Source of the DNA: Oopsacas minuta
Taxonomy: Eukaryota; Porifera; Hexactinellida; Lyssacinosida; Leucopsacidae
DNA length: 64,000 nucleotides
Assembly (NCBI GenBank): GCA_024704765.1
Contig: JAKMXF010000222.1
Location: 682,001-746,000 of the forward strand
Direction: 5' to 3'
The notes beneath the pieces are model-generated. The model was not told where the DNA came from and did not search any database. It saw nothing but the letters and a program-made list of their open reading frames with translations. Below are positions 21,541 to 32,538 of this stretch, one piece after another (within the stretch, counting starts at the first letter, position 1; each line of letters opens with the position of its first letter). Made by a program: the position numbers and the translations under genes.

Positions 21541-23215
21541 CCAGCAAAATTGTGTTCAATGCTAACTCTTTCGTGAGCTATTCGCCATCTGCTTCATTTC
21601 TCCCTTTTATAGCTAAGTGATTGGGCCTACGGAATCCAACCTATGGGAGTTTCAAAGTTGTCGCACACATAGCCCCTCACTTACAATAGGGCTACAGCAA
21701 CCTAAATGACTTGATTCTTCAGAACGGTTTTATTAAGCCTGAAATCAATATACCGACTATTCGAAGATTCGTTCGAAATAACTAACGAATATTTGTTTGT
21801 TTCAAAAAGATGAAGAGAATTTGAAAAGAATCTATTTGCTTACAAGTGATGGCATGAATAATATGCCTGCATGTACGTACAAATATTCAAGACATTGTAC
21901 TATATAGTTTTGTAATTGTGTAGTAACGTACATGGCTTATGGAATGTATCAGATTGCAGGTTATTGTGGCAGGAGGTATTTGGAACAAATTAGTATTGTC
22001 AACAGATTGCTTGCATGCTATATAGAATCTCAAATAGAGCACGACCTCAGTGTTTTATTTCAATAATAAGTTACTTTCGAGTGGTAAGATCTATAATTGG
22101 TGTGCCACTGAATATTCAGTATCCCCTCTAAGGATCAGCCGAAGCAGTGAGCCAAACATTTAACAATAAATTGCCAAATGTATACATTGAAGGTCGTTCA
22201 ATGTATATATAATATAGTCGTTGGCGGGGTTTACAGTGAACAAATTATTGTATAAACATATGTTGGGTGTAAAATTTATACTCTATAACATATCAAAATC
22301 CGCAATATCCACTTTGGTGAAATTTCTATTGAAAAAATTAGTCACCAGATAGTACTAGAAAAGGTATTAAAATTGAAATAACATCTAAAATTGAAGTTTG
22401 ATAGCATTAACATAGTGAGTTTTCGTAGTAAGCAAAGAATTTCACCTCATTTAAGTGGCCGCATGAACATGTTTGGGAAGAATTTTTTATAGCAACACAA
22501 GAAGATCTCAGGAATGTGTAAACATTTAATTCTCAGAACTAATCCAAACTCTATCGAGTGACCCCCTTGTTCGACGCCGCTCGACAAATTGAGTCTAATT
22601 ATGAAAATATTAGCTCACTAAATGACTTTTAACTCGATTTGACCATATCAGCCCCGCTTCAAGTTAATTCCCTTGCTATTTTTCACATATCTCTTGCCAA
22701 TACATGATATTATCGTGTGTTTTTGAGAGAATTAATAACAAAATATGGCCGGGAAAAGTGCAATTTTATGAGGCCAAAAGGGGCTAAATCTTGTGTTGGA
22801 GAGAGAATTGGAAAAATTTAGGGTTCCTTTTCATTATGAGCGTAAAACTTCGAACGTAATCGGTTATAGTAGAGTAATTTTGAAAATCAATGTGTGTCAT
22901 GACGCGGTCATTTTGGGCCGTTTTGGGCCGTTTTAGGCCGCGTTTGGTGCAGTTGGAATAGCAAGGAGATAAGCTCCGGGGGCTCACGCCACACATTGCT
23001 CTATTTCAAAGTGAGAGAGCTTGGCCCTCTAAATCTTGTGGAAAATACTTCTCAAATCAAAATTCGAAATTAAATCCTACTTATAACCAATTGTTTCGAA
23101 AAATCCTGGTTGATTAAAATACGAAAAGTTCATTGAAATTCCCCCATTATGCAATTTGAAACAAAAGTTAATAGCAATTTTTTAATTTTTGATATAAAAA
23201 TAGTAATTAGGTGCC
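21541..23215. other. Intron segment
   Basis: It includes a three-unit decamer repeat TTTTGGGCCG (22911-22940) and nothing else recognised. A tempting acceptor/donor pair near 21675-21735 encloses stops in all frames and was not accepted as an exon. Confidence 0.4.
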
Positions 23216-23219
23216 AAAA

Positions 23220-23590
23220 CGCTGAACCAGAATTTCGCATTTTCAAGTTTCTCATATGTAAATTTATTGTTGTTTTTATGAATATAAAGTAAACAAATTT
23301 CAAAATTGAGGTAGAATCATATTTTCAATGACAATACTGAGGTAATCGAGTATGCTGAGTCCGAATATGGCATAGTAAACAAAATCTATATTATCTAATC
23401 TCAATATTTGTTTTTAAGAATAATCTGGCTCTAAACTGCTAACCAGGGATACTAAGTACGCTGAATCCGAATTTCGCATTTTCAAGGTGCTCATATGTAA
23501 TTCATTGTTTTTCTGAATACGCGTATAAAGTAAAGAAATCAGCAAAATCTCAAAATTTACGCAGATACTGCTCTCAACGGCTACAAAGGG
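23220..23590 (-). repeat. Two inverted copies of the ACTCAGCATACTCG-type repeat
   Basis: GAGGTAATCGAGTATGCTGA and AGTCCGAATATGG, with AAGTAAACAAATTTCAAAAT before it, mirror the tandem repeat at 15149-15385. The second unit (23440-23590) is more diverged. Confidence 0.55.
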
Positions 23591-23817
23591 GGTCGATCTT
23601 ACAAAATAATTCAATAATATATATGCCATATACGTATATTTGTGAATTGCATTGTTCTAAATATATCTCTATTATAATACTCAAAGGGACGGCCAATTTT
23701 GAGAATAATGGATACCTCCAGGCGCAATGCGTCGAGTTTATCGCAAAGCGACGAGCAAAAGGCTCGTGTAATTGTAAACATGATGAAGATTATATTGTAT
23801 AAATATGTCTTCAATAC

Positions 23818-23956
23818 CTGTCTGCCACAAACTGTCCATCTTTATGAATCTTATCAATATCATCTGTATCCTCGACATCTTTGGTGGTAGCAATTAGAAC
23901 TAATGGTATCCCCCAGAGCTTAGTGCGCCTGGCTTTCACAAACCATCGAGAGTCTC
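23818..23956 (-). CDS. Candidate exon, 45 codons
   Basis: The acceptor is TATACTTTAG and the donor GACAG|GTATTG. Between 2-base overhangs, 45 codons are open, starting DSRWFVKARRTKLWGIPL followed by VLIATTKDVEDTDDIDK. The IPLVLIATTKD string resembles the beta5/NKxD region of small GTPases, but the exons around it do not complete a G domain. The final AG plus C of the exon at 15732 makes serine. The intron between them is 8.1 kb and houses the Notum-like gene on the other strand. Confidence 0.6.
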
Positions 23957-24224
23957 CTAAAGTATATTAGGAATATATATATGTATAAATTCAAACTTTC
24001 TTCAATAGTAATATTCATCAAAAAAAATTTCATGGAACTAAGAAAATATTGAGAAAAATAAACTCAAACAATTATTCACTTCCCTTCGTTCAAGTTCGTT
24101 GTACGATTTTTGCTTAGGGCATCAGTTAACCCGAACATTCGATATTTCTAACAGATTTTCTGTGTTAGGTTTACCGGATGTAACTGGATAGTATATCAAT
24201 TAAAATGTTATTTTGTGAATAACG

Positions 24225-24720
24225 CTTTCTAGGTCGCGGCGCGACAGCTTTGTACCTCAGAGATAGGATGAAACAGCTAATATGTAGTGTTTGTGGTCAC
24301 TATGCGGCCGAATAAACTCGGCACTATATGCCTCGAATTCACAAAATAGCAGAAATTCTATGAATTTAACATCCAGAAACGGGATATATTGGGCTGTTGT
24401 GCAGCGAGTGTAAAATGGGGAAATATTAAGATTTTATTATCCATGGTCCCTCCCAATTTCATTAAATGTTATTTTGTGGTGGCTGGAGCTATTACATGGC
24501 TTTTAGTGAGTAATCTCGGTACTTTGAGCCTCGAGTATAGTGAATTTCTCAAATTTTCGGTTATACAGTTCAACAATAATTTTAAACACAACAAAGTCGT
24601 AGAGCAAAAAAGTGGCAAAAATGAAGCACAAAGAATAGTTCAAGTAAGTAATTGCATTGTACATATATCAAATTCCTGTAGCCAGAGTATGAGCTACGCC
24701 AACCTAAGATGATCATTTTT
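24225..24720 (+). repeat. R2-family repeat copy
   Basis: It starts CTAGGTCGCGGCGCGACAGC and contains CTCGGCACTATATGCCTCGA and TTATCCATGGTCCCTCCCAA. The 107-codon frame at 24389 falls entirely within it and is not a gene. The 3' third differs from other copies. Confidence 0.6.
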
Positions 24721-25257
24721 CTAACAAGAGTCGTTATATCTCTTGAAATGCGCGAAAATGCCTGTGTAAAGGTCCGAAATATAGCTAGCTGATTGGAGAA
24801 ATTTTGGAGATATGGTGAAATAGATGTGACGTCATCATAACATTACATCACCATAGCCACAATCTTTGTATGTTAGCAGGCAATCTGTTGGTCATGAGCT
24901 ATGAAGCTGCAAAATATACAGGATATTTGCAAGACATTTATCTAGCCCCTTGGAACGTTTAACTTTGCTTTCACATATATACACACCGAATATTCAACAA
25001 TTAGGATATATATAACTGCTGACCTGATGGGGAGAAACTGATAATATATTCAGAATCTGGATATTCGATAACCATTAAATAAATTCAATTCTTTCAAACA
25101 GCCAACATTGTATTATTTTTTGTTGACCAGTGTATAGCATTCTATATAGTAAGGCAATGGCACTCTATTCAAATTTTGAACCATAAGTCAAAGGTTTGTA
25201 GTATAAGATTTATATTGATTAAAGTAGAATTACAGTGTGTATAAATTAATGACGTTG

Positions 25258-25320
25258 AGTTGTGGGGGCCCTGTTCGGCCGCACACTCCGTACACTCCTA
25301 AATCCGGTACTGATGTCATA
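25258..25320. repeat. hAT-like terminal fragment, second copy
   Basis: GTGGGGGCCCTGTTCGGCCG, CACACTCCGTACACTCC and a CCGGTACTG end match the fragment at 2640-2745. It is isolated, with no partner end. Confidence 0.4.
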
Positions 25321-25399
25321 CTCTTGAATAGAAAACACTAAGCTTCAAGTATATCTAATTTCTACGTTGTTTTGTTTCAGATTATTCTATTTGTTAGAA

Positions 25400-25570
25400 A
25401 TAGAAGTAGAGTTAAACTTGTCTATAACGGCCATCAAAGGGACTGACTATAAGTGGCCGTAAACTTATGTTCAGATGTCTGTTATATAGAGGTCGGTTAC
25501 TTTTGAAAATTGTTCCGCAGGACATTATATAAGTGGCCGTTTTACAAAAGACCCTTATACAGAGTGGATA
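25400..25570. repeat. Possible pogo-like MITE fragment
   Basis: GTAGAGTTAAACTTGTCTAT and ACGGCCATCAAAG near the left, with AAGTGGCCGTAAACTT and AAGTGGCCGTTTTAC inside. Similar AGCGGCCA wording recurs at 33330-33490. The ends are not cleanly paired. Confidence 0.3.
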
Positions 25571-25869
25571 TTCGGCAGATTCCACAAGCAAGTCGACGAG
25601 TGAGAGGACCCAAGAGTACACAATCGCATCAACTCAAAGATCAAAAATAATTTATCACATATATTTAAGCATTTATTATGTATATCTAGTACTGTATTGC
25701 CAATATTATTGGGTTAGGTGGTCCTAAATCATTCATGTATAAAAAATGTTACAAGAGTGCTTTAGACTAGCACTGGAAGACATACAACAATATTGAAATT
25801 TTGAAAGTCCAGAATAATTGTCATCCTTGTCCAGAATTTAAATAGAGTGAACATTGCCTTGGTGTATTG

Positions 25870-26000
25870 AATGCTATGACCAGTGCTATTGCTTACAGTC
25901 ATGGTGGCGTAATAATTCCATGACGAGTTTGCATTTTGTCAAAATCATGATGTCGGAACATATGACATATTGAAGGTTACCTGTAATTCCATCTACTATG
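25870..26000 (+). repeat. R2-family fragment
   Basis: It matches the CAGTCATGGTGGCGTAATAA and ATGACGAGTTTGCATTTTG part of the R2 repeat only. Confidence 0.45.
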
Positions 26001-26094
26001 TAATTTGGATGAGCCGTGACCTACTCTAAACTAGGGCCTGCCACTTCTTGCGAATCGTGTATCAGAGATGCAGTCACCGATGAAGGTGTTTACT

Positions 26095-26470
26095 TGTAGT
26101 TTCAATATTTCCGGAACAGTGCATATTGCCTAACAAAAATGTATTGCATATTTGTAGACAATTAAATTGTTATTTTTAGTAGTGTGTCCAAATATTTGTC
26201 TAGTAAGCACTTATCTATTAATATTTGCCAATTTTTAATGCCTTGTGGAATGTTAAATATTGCATATTTCATTTCAAAGTAAAAATACAATGTGTTAAAT
26301 AAGTTTTGGACAAAATGTCAAAAATTTGTCATGATAAAGTAGGCTCATTCTTGAGTTACTTGAGCGACCATGGATGACAATTTTTATGAATATCCAATTA
26401 TCATTCGATAATCGTTAAAATATAATCAAAGCAGTATAGTCAATAATTATTTATATACCCAATCTGCAAT
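26095..26470. repeat. R1-family half copy
   Basis: It has the left arm of R1 only: ACAGTGCATATTGCC, TAGTAAGCACTTATC, AAGTAGGCTCATTCTTGAGT and GACCATGGATGAC. The right arm is missing. Confidence 0.55.
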
Positions 26471-27583
26471 TATTAAGCACAAGAGTATGCTTGCCAACCT
26501 GAGTAAAAGGAAGAGCGGTACGGAAAGTACTAATTTATCCGGACTTCACGGGATATAGCATATTTGCATTAGATTTGACTATAAAAAAAAAGCAGGACAA
26601 ATAAGAATTTGGCAAGTTTGGCCAGGAAATTAGCCACAACAAATGTCGAAAATGTAGTAAAATTGACAAGTATTTACAGTATTTGAATGTGGTCCTGGGG
26701 GCGCCGTACCAGTTATCACATATTTCGGAAGACTACGCACTAATCGAAATATACCAGTAGAAATTATACTTACAACCTGACTTCAATATGTGCAGTTTTA
26801 TACGTAGATACAAAATCATCAAAATATTAACGAATTGTATATTTTCGAACAGAAAGTGGTAGTTTAACAGGCTACCCATTCTAGAACGGCGAGGCCCCTC
26901 AACTACTCTGAAAAGTGGTACGGAGTTCGTCGCATCAAACTTACGAGTATGTCACCCCTGACCTCATAAGATATGGAAACTTGATATGTAATCCTTTGGA
27001 ATTTTATTGAAAGGAGTGATTATTTAATTACTCGCCAAATTATGTGAATATTATACTTTAGAAAATTCATAACCCAGCTAAAATTCTCCAAACAAAAAAT
27101 GTACATTATATCAATTGTATTGTAATCAAATTTAAGATTTCGCAATGCAACATGGGCGTGCTAATGTTACACATCGGAGATGCTAATAGGGCCTACCTAT
27201 AAGAGCTGCACTAAGTATTCCATAATTCAACATTCTAGAAGATATGTTTTACGTGCGTAGTTTAAATTTCACAGCCACATATAAGCTATCGCAATAATGC
27301 GACAAAAGTTAACATCAATACAAACAACAGCTACAAAAATCATAAATGTAACTATTTCTGATATTTTTTTTTTCGGAGGTACGTTGTCCGAATTCACCTA
27401 ACAGCAACTGAGAAGAGTCGGTAGTTGTGCAGGTGCATCAAGTCCTGAAAGGCAATAGCGAGCGAAGCCTGTATTTTTCATAAATCAAACTCGAAAATTA
27501 AAATCATATATACGCAAGTATGAAAGGTATGATTGAATTACATTTTACTTTGATATAAACAAAGAATACGAAAACCGATTTCT
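26471..27583. other. Intron segment
   Basis: AT-rich sequence with short GC patches. No exon, paired ends or RNA gene recognised. Confidence 0.4.
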
Positions 27584-27825
27584 GTAACAAGTAGGGATCG
27601 ACCGGGGCCGGGCTGAAATATTATTAACCGGGACCGGGGTTAGAGTTGATAGTAAATAATGCAAGTTTACAGTTGTTTCTGTGCTAATTAGTAATATTAT
27701 TCACCTTATAAACCTATGCGCAAAGCTTCTTTAAAGTCAACAGCGTGAAAATATAGTCTACGTGAATAGAGTCGTAATTGTAATCAGATATCTGGGTTCT
27801 CAATACATAGAATCAATATAGTATA

Positions 27826-28741
27826 CAGTCAGGGGACAAAAGTATTCGAACACGCAAATATATTGTCATAAATTATATACTCTTTCCCGCTCCTATATAT
27901 TGTATAGTCTATATTCGTAGCTGCAATCTAGTAATTTGTATAGAATAATATATGTTTTACAAGAATTTCAAAAAAATATTTTCGATTTACACTTTTTGAA
28001 GGTGTTAATTATTAATAATTATTAGATAATTATTGATAATCAAAATTTGTGGTAATTCAAAGCCTATTAAGAATCTATAATTTCTGACTTGATATTTGAA
28101 TTCTACGTAGGCGAGTTATCCCAGATTGGAATTTCCAATCGGTTGAACAATTTTTACCAAAGTTATAGAAGAATTTCAATTTGTCCCACTTGTACCACTT
28201 TTTTCAAAAAGTGGCACAGGTGGCAGGAAAAAGCGCCACTACAAGGAAATCAACTAGGGTTAGGAGGAATAAGTCGAAGTAATATTTTCGAATGATATGA
28301 CTATGCTAACCCTTGAATTCCAAAATAACCTCTTGGTAGCGGCCACTTGTGCCACCTTGGGCAAAAGGTGGCACAAATGGCACAAATTGAAATTCTTCTA
28401 TAATTTTGGTAAAAATTGTTCAATCCGATTGGAAATTTCAATCTGGGGTAACTCGCCTACGTAGAATTCAAATATCAAGTCAGAAATTATAGATTCTTAA
28501 TAGGCTTTGAATTACCACATATTTTGATTATCAATAATTATCTAATAATTATTAATAATTAGCACCTTCAAAAAGTGTAAATCGAAAATATTTTTTTGAA
28601 ATTCTTGTAAAACATATATTATTCTATACAAATTACTAGATTGCAGCTACGAATATAGACTATACAATATATAGGAGCGGGAAAGAGTATATAATTTATG
28701 ACAATATATTTGCGTGTTCGAATACTTTTGTCCCCTGACTG
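27826..28741. mobile_element. 916-bp palindromic MITE with Tc1-like ends, nested in the hAT
   Basis: CAGTCAGGGGACAAAAGTAT followed by TCGAACACGC is mirrored at the right end. TA flanks both sides (27824-27825, 28742-28743). The arms pair along nearly the whole length to a centre near 28284, with local indels. Short hairpins (GTACCACTTTTTTCAAAAAG at 28193; GTGCCACCTTGGGCAAAAGG at 28348) lie within them. CAGT...CAAAAGTATTCG-type ends are characteristic of Tc1 elements. The 68-codon frame at 28089 is not a gene. Confidence 0.9.
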
Positions 28742-28849
28742 TATGTTGTTTGAAATAGTGTCAAAAGGTAATTATCATTGAATAATATAAATAATATATA
28801 CAATTGATTGTTTTAATTTAGTATTCATATCAATTGCCAAAAGGTACGC

Positions 28850-30845
28850 ATCTGAGGTCTGGAAATTTTATGATGTCGATTGTGCAGATGAATCAATTCG
28901 CCGATTGCAACATTTCTGTCTGTCACGGAAAAACGAGGAAGATACGAAGGGGTACTCATGGAGGTTCAAAAAAGTCTTTTACAACTAAATCGCTTTGGGG
29001 TCACTTGGAATCGTATCGCCCTGTCGAATACAAGGAGGCAATAATAATAATAAATGGTGATGAAGCAAAAAGATGCAAAAAAGATGAGGAGAATTCGGAG
29101 CAACAATCTATCTACATTTTGGCTACTCCAGGTTCACAAACCCAACATAGTCTAGAGGAAACATTCGAATTGAAAAAAAATGGCTACCCGATCACCTTGA
29201 TCAAAACAGGGAGAATTATTTTTAGCTGAATGATATGTGATTCACTTCTCCCTTACACTACAGTTGAAAACGAAATATTCAACGTTTTTATTAGTCATTT
29301 GAATCACAAATTCGATGTTCCAAGTGAAAAAGTGCTCCGCCAAAGGATTATTCCAGATATATACAGACGTGTACAATTCAATATCATGGAGCTGTTGCAC
29401 GATAATCTCGGAGACTTTTGTAGTGCAACGACTGATATTTGGACATCAAAGAGTCAACACGCTGCATTTCATCAACAAGAAAGGAGAGCGAAAAGCAGTT
29501 GTACTGCGTTGTTTTCCATATGATACATCACATACAGCTGATTCAATTGCAAAGGACGTTGCGCATGATCATATTTGATTGGAAATTAGAGGGAAAGCTC
29601 CACTTGATATTGCGAGGTAATGCCCTCAATATGGTGAATGCCATGGTTATCAACAACCAGGATAATGCAGGTTGTTTTTATATATGATACATCTAGTGGT
29701 GATGAATTCTATTTTTGAACAAAGTGGTGTCCAATCCATGATGGCCCGTGCCACCAAATTGATTTCATTTTTGGAAGAGTCCGAAGGCGATGGGAGTTCT
29801 CAGAGGTCATCAAGCAGATTACAATGGTGTTCCTGGATGCACTCTGATTTTAGGCGAGAAAACACGCTGGAGTTCTTACTATGCTATGTTAGTCCGGTTA
29901 ATTCAGCAGAAACGTGCTATTCGTTGCAGAGAAGATGATATCAATATTAATATAGAATACCAACTAACTGCAAATGACTAGAGGCTTATTCCCAAAGTAA
30001 TTCGTTTATTATAACCATTCGCCGATGCAACATTGGATGCAGAACACGAATATGCTTGCCATTCCATTCATCAAGAAAATATTTTATGGATAGAATGCTA
30101 TCGATGAATTTGGAATCCATACTAATAAAAAACGAAATGATCGTACAACTGCAACGTTATTTTAGGGGCTTGATCCCCGAGTGCATTTCGTTGATGTCGA
30201 AACAAGTGAAGTGCATGTACTAGCCACTCTTCTGGATCCTAGATATAAAACCAGTGGCTTTATGGACAAGGCGAAAGCAGAAGAGGCAAAGGGTAAATTA
30301 GCTAGTGTTGCTTCTAACATCTTTGAACGATCTTTGGCAGAAGGCAGTTTTCAAATTAACGCTGATTCCCCTGCAAAAAGTTGCTGGGATGCAATTTTAA
30401 GTGATTCAGATGGCCAATCCGATTCGGTTAATAATAATACTATTTGTGGTGAGGAAGATACGATCAGAAACGAAGTAAAACATGATATCTTGCACTACTT
30501 CGCTGACAAGAAACTTCACCGAGGCTAGATCTATTGTGGTACTGGCGTATGAACTTGAATCTGTATCCAATATTGTCTATACTTGCCTTTCAGTATTTGA
30601 GTCCACCTTGCGGATCAGTTCCAAGTGAACGAGAATTTAAAATGGCGGGTAAAATTTCTCAAAGCGATAGGATCCGTTTGCTCCCTCCTAACATAGAGAA
30701 GCTCTTGTTTCTCAAGTACAATCTTAGAGCGATTGGTTTTGGTTCATTCAAGCTACAGCAGCCACATCCTCAAGTTGTTCTTTCGAACCACAACTTAGAA
30801 GTTGAAGAAATTTGCGGGAACGAAGCAAGCTCACAAACACATTAG
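28850..30845 (+). pseudogene. BED-finger hAT transposase pseudogene
   Basis: Pieces appear in the right order but different frames. The BED zinc finger (SEVWKFYDVD and KKSFTTKSLWGHLESY, with a shift between them) is followed by LLPYTTVENEIFN. Next come the RNase H-like core start (GDFCSATTDIWTSKS, 29409-29453), KLHLILRGNALNMV, LATLLDPRYKTSGF (30208-30249) and the C-terminal dimer domain SVPSEREFKMAGK.. RIRLLPPNIEKLLF (30622-30714). At least four frameshifts or stops break it. This is a ZBED-type hAT. The protein would be about 600 residues if intact. It lies wholly inside the TIRs at 27592-30979. Confidence 0.9.
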
Positions 30846-31091
30846 AATCTTTGTTAGTACAAGTAGTTGATAGTGATAGACTGATAGCATAGTAAGATGA
30901 ATTATATCTTTTTAAAACTAACTAGTCCCCGGCAAGGTTCGGAACTTTAGGCCGGGGCCGGGTGACCGGTCGATCCCTAGTAACAAGGTCATAGATCCTT
31001 AAAATATGGGTGATGTAGTGAATAGAAAATGAATACATTGCTAGGTGGTTACTCATAAATCATCTCCCTTTACTTTAAGATGTTAACTTAC

Positions 31092-31100
31092 CAATGCACC
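31092..31100 (-). other. Possible 9-nt micro-exon
   Basis: GGTGCATTG is bounded by a pyrimidine-rich ATTTCAAATTTAG acceptor and a GGTAAGTTAA donor on the minus strand. It would keep the phase between the exons at 31272 and 23956. Chance occurrence is quite possible. Confidence 0.2.
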
Positions 31101-31271
31101 CTAAATTTGAAATTGAAAATTTAATTTAATTTCAATTGAAAGTATGATGCTGCTGGCATTTTTCTATTTATAGTAAATCCCAGATGCTAGCGTGGATAAA
31201 TCAATATAAGATTCATTTAGCACAACCTTATAAAAGAAATTTTAAGGAATGAAAGAACAAACAATAATTAC

Positions 31272-31379
31272 CATCATCTTGGAGCTCTGTATCATGTAGA
31301 ATATCAGGGATGAATAATATCTTTAACATTGTCTGTAGTAATTCTATGTCTTCTAGCTTCGATATAAAGCACACACATG
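31272..31379 (-). CDS. Candidate exon, 35 codons, helical
   Basis: A strong TTTTTTTCTAG acceptor is followed by 2 bases, 35 open codons (CVCFISKLEDIELLQ, then LKILFIPDILHDTELQDD) and one base before GTAATT. The leftover G plus GA of the exon at 23956 makes glycine. The intron that follows contains the complete 3.4-kb hAT insertion. The Leu-rich helix pairs look solenoid-like (HEAT/ARM style), which is only an impression. Confidence 0.6.
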
Positions 31380-31855
31380 CTAGAAAAAAATTACCGATAA
31401 ATTGTTATATCATGATTAGAAGACAAGACAGGAAGATAAAAGACACAATTGGTAGTAGCATTGTCAGAATGGTGAAAATATATATTTTTATGTCAAAAGA
31501 TTTGTTAGATCAAGTACTTAATTCAAAATTAAAAGTATAATTAATACAACAGCGTAACCATATTACGAGTAGCCTGAAAATGTCTAACAAAAGAATAAGA
31601 ATTTGTCCTACAACCCAGTTCAGAATCTGTCTTACCGACCATTCAGGTCTGGAGTTTGTTCTACAAACTAATTTGAAATTTGTCCTACAATCCAGTGGCG
31701 TTTCTCTATATTTAACATTAGAGCGATTATTTAATATTGCTAATATAATTGGTGAGAAAGAGAATGAAGAATATAATTTAAATACAAAATAGTAATAATA
31801 TACAATGAAGATGAAGAATTGTAAATTGGCGAAAGTACACAACTTTGATTTATTG

Positions 31856-32023
31856 CAAGGTTGCAACCGAATATTATTTGGCGAATAGTTCAATATTCGG
31901 TATTCGGTTGGCCCAAGCCAAATAATATCAGTTGCATTCGGCTGATTTAACCGAATATTATCAGTATTCGGTTAGTCTACTATTCATGAATACTAATAAT
32001 CGGTTCGAGCGGTTTCAACCTCG
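31856..32023 (-). mobile_element. hAT MITE, 168 bp, perfect 8-bp target duplication (copy 1)
   Basis: The ends CAAGGTTGCAACCG and CGGTTTCAACCTCG are inverted, and ATTTATTG flanks both sides exactly (31848-31855, 32024-32031). The inside is built from repeated ATTCGGTT/AACCGAAT words, so the whole unit can fold. Its sister at 40163-40346 lies in opposite orientation. Confidence 0.9.
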
Positions 32024-32288
32024 ATTTATTGATAAACTTTCAAAACACCATCAATTTTGTTCCCACAAATTGGTAATTGGCTTTTAGTTCAAAATAAAAG
32101 ATTTGCGCATGTATGACAGAAGCCTGCATGAACGTATTGATCGTGTAAAAGGGCAAGATATTCTGAACTGGATAATAAACAAACATGACAATGATAATTA
32201 TTCAGTACATCATTTGTGGGATCTGATGAGATGCTAGAAATAAAGTACATAGGTACTGTTAAGGTATCTGGGTATTAATTCGAAATAC

Positions 32289-32538
32289 CAATTGTCATTG
32301 CAATTAAATCAAGATATTCGAATATAATGTAAATGTCTGATTGAGAAAGTTTTCTCAAAATTGTTATGCGGATGGTTTTTGACTTTGTTATGGAGTTAGT
32401 TGCTCTAGTAATCTCTTCAACTCTGGATATCCTTTCCAATTCAGTATCATAATCAGAGATCACATTATTCAGACTTACAATAAATTCCATATAATGGGGT
32501 GAGGTATATCGAAATAATGAGTAGATGCACATACTCTC
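32289..32538 (-). CDS. Candidate exon, 83 codons
   Basis: The acceptor is TTCAATTTATAG; the donor is ATTG|GTATTT. The segment reads 83 codons from ESMCIYSLFRYTSPHYMEF through VEEITRATNSI to FEYLDLIAMTI plus one base. That G and the CA opening the next exon (31379) give alanine in frame. A strong internal GTAAGT after the 20th codon could end the exon early. The long open reading and phase fit favour the longer form, but alternative splicing is possible. Confidence 0.55.

Larger units (their letters stand above)
27592..30979 (+). mobile_element. hAT element, 3,388 bp, perfect 8-bp target duplication
   Basis: TIRs begin TAGGGATCGACCGG at both ends, followed by GGCCGGG-rich sub-terminal sequence. 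GTAACAAG flanks the element exactly on both sides (27584-27591, 30980-30987). It carries a decayed BED/hAT transposase (28850-30845) and is interrupted by a 916-bp palindromic MITE (27826-28741). Removing the MITE gives an element of about 2.47 kb, normal for a complete hAT. The intact duplication and TIRs suggest modest age, but the gene is dead. Confidence 0.92.

Noticed and set aside
21675-21735. Candidate exon with strong acceptor (GATTTCAG) and GTAAGTGAGG donor
   Set aside because: All three frames contain stops and none fits the phases of neighbouring exons.
24389-24712. 107-codon plus-strand frame
   Set aside because: It falls inside an R2 repeat copy, and the same DNA elsewhere has stops in this frame.
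26770-26830. Strong GTAAGTAT donor on the minus strand
   Set aside because: No acceptor lies upstream of the open stretch, so no exon could be bounded.
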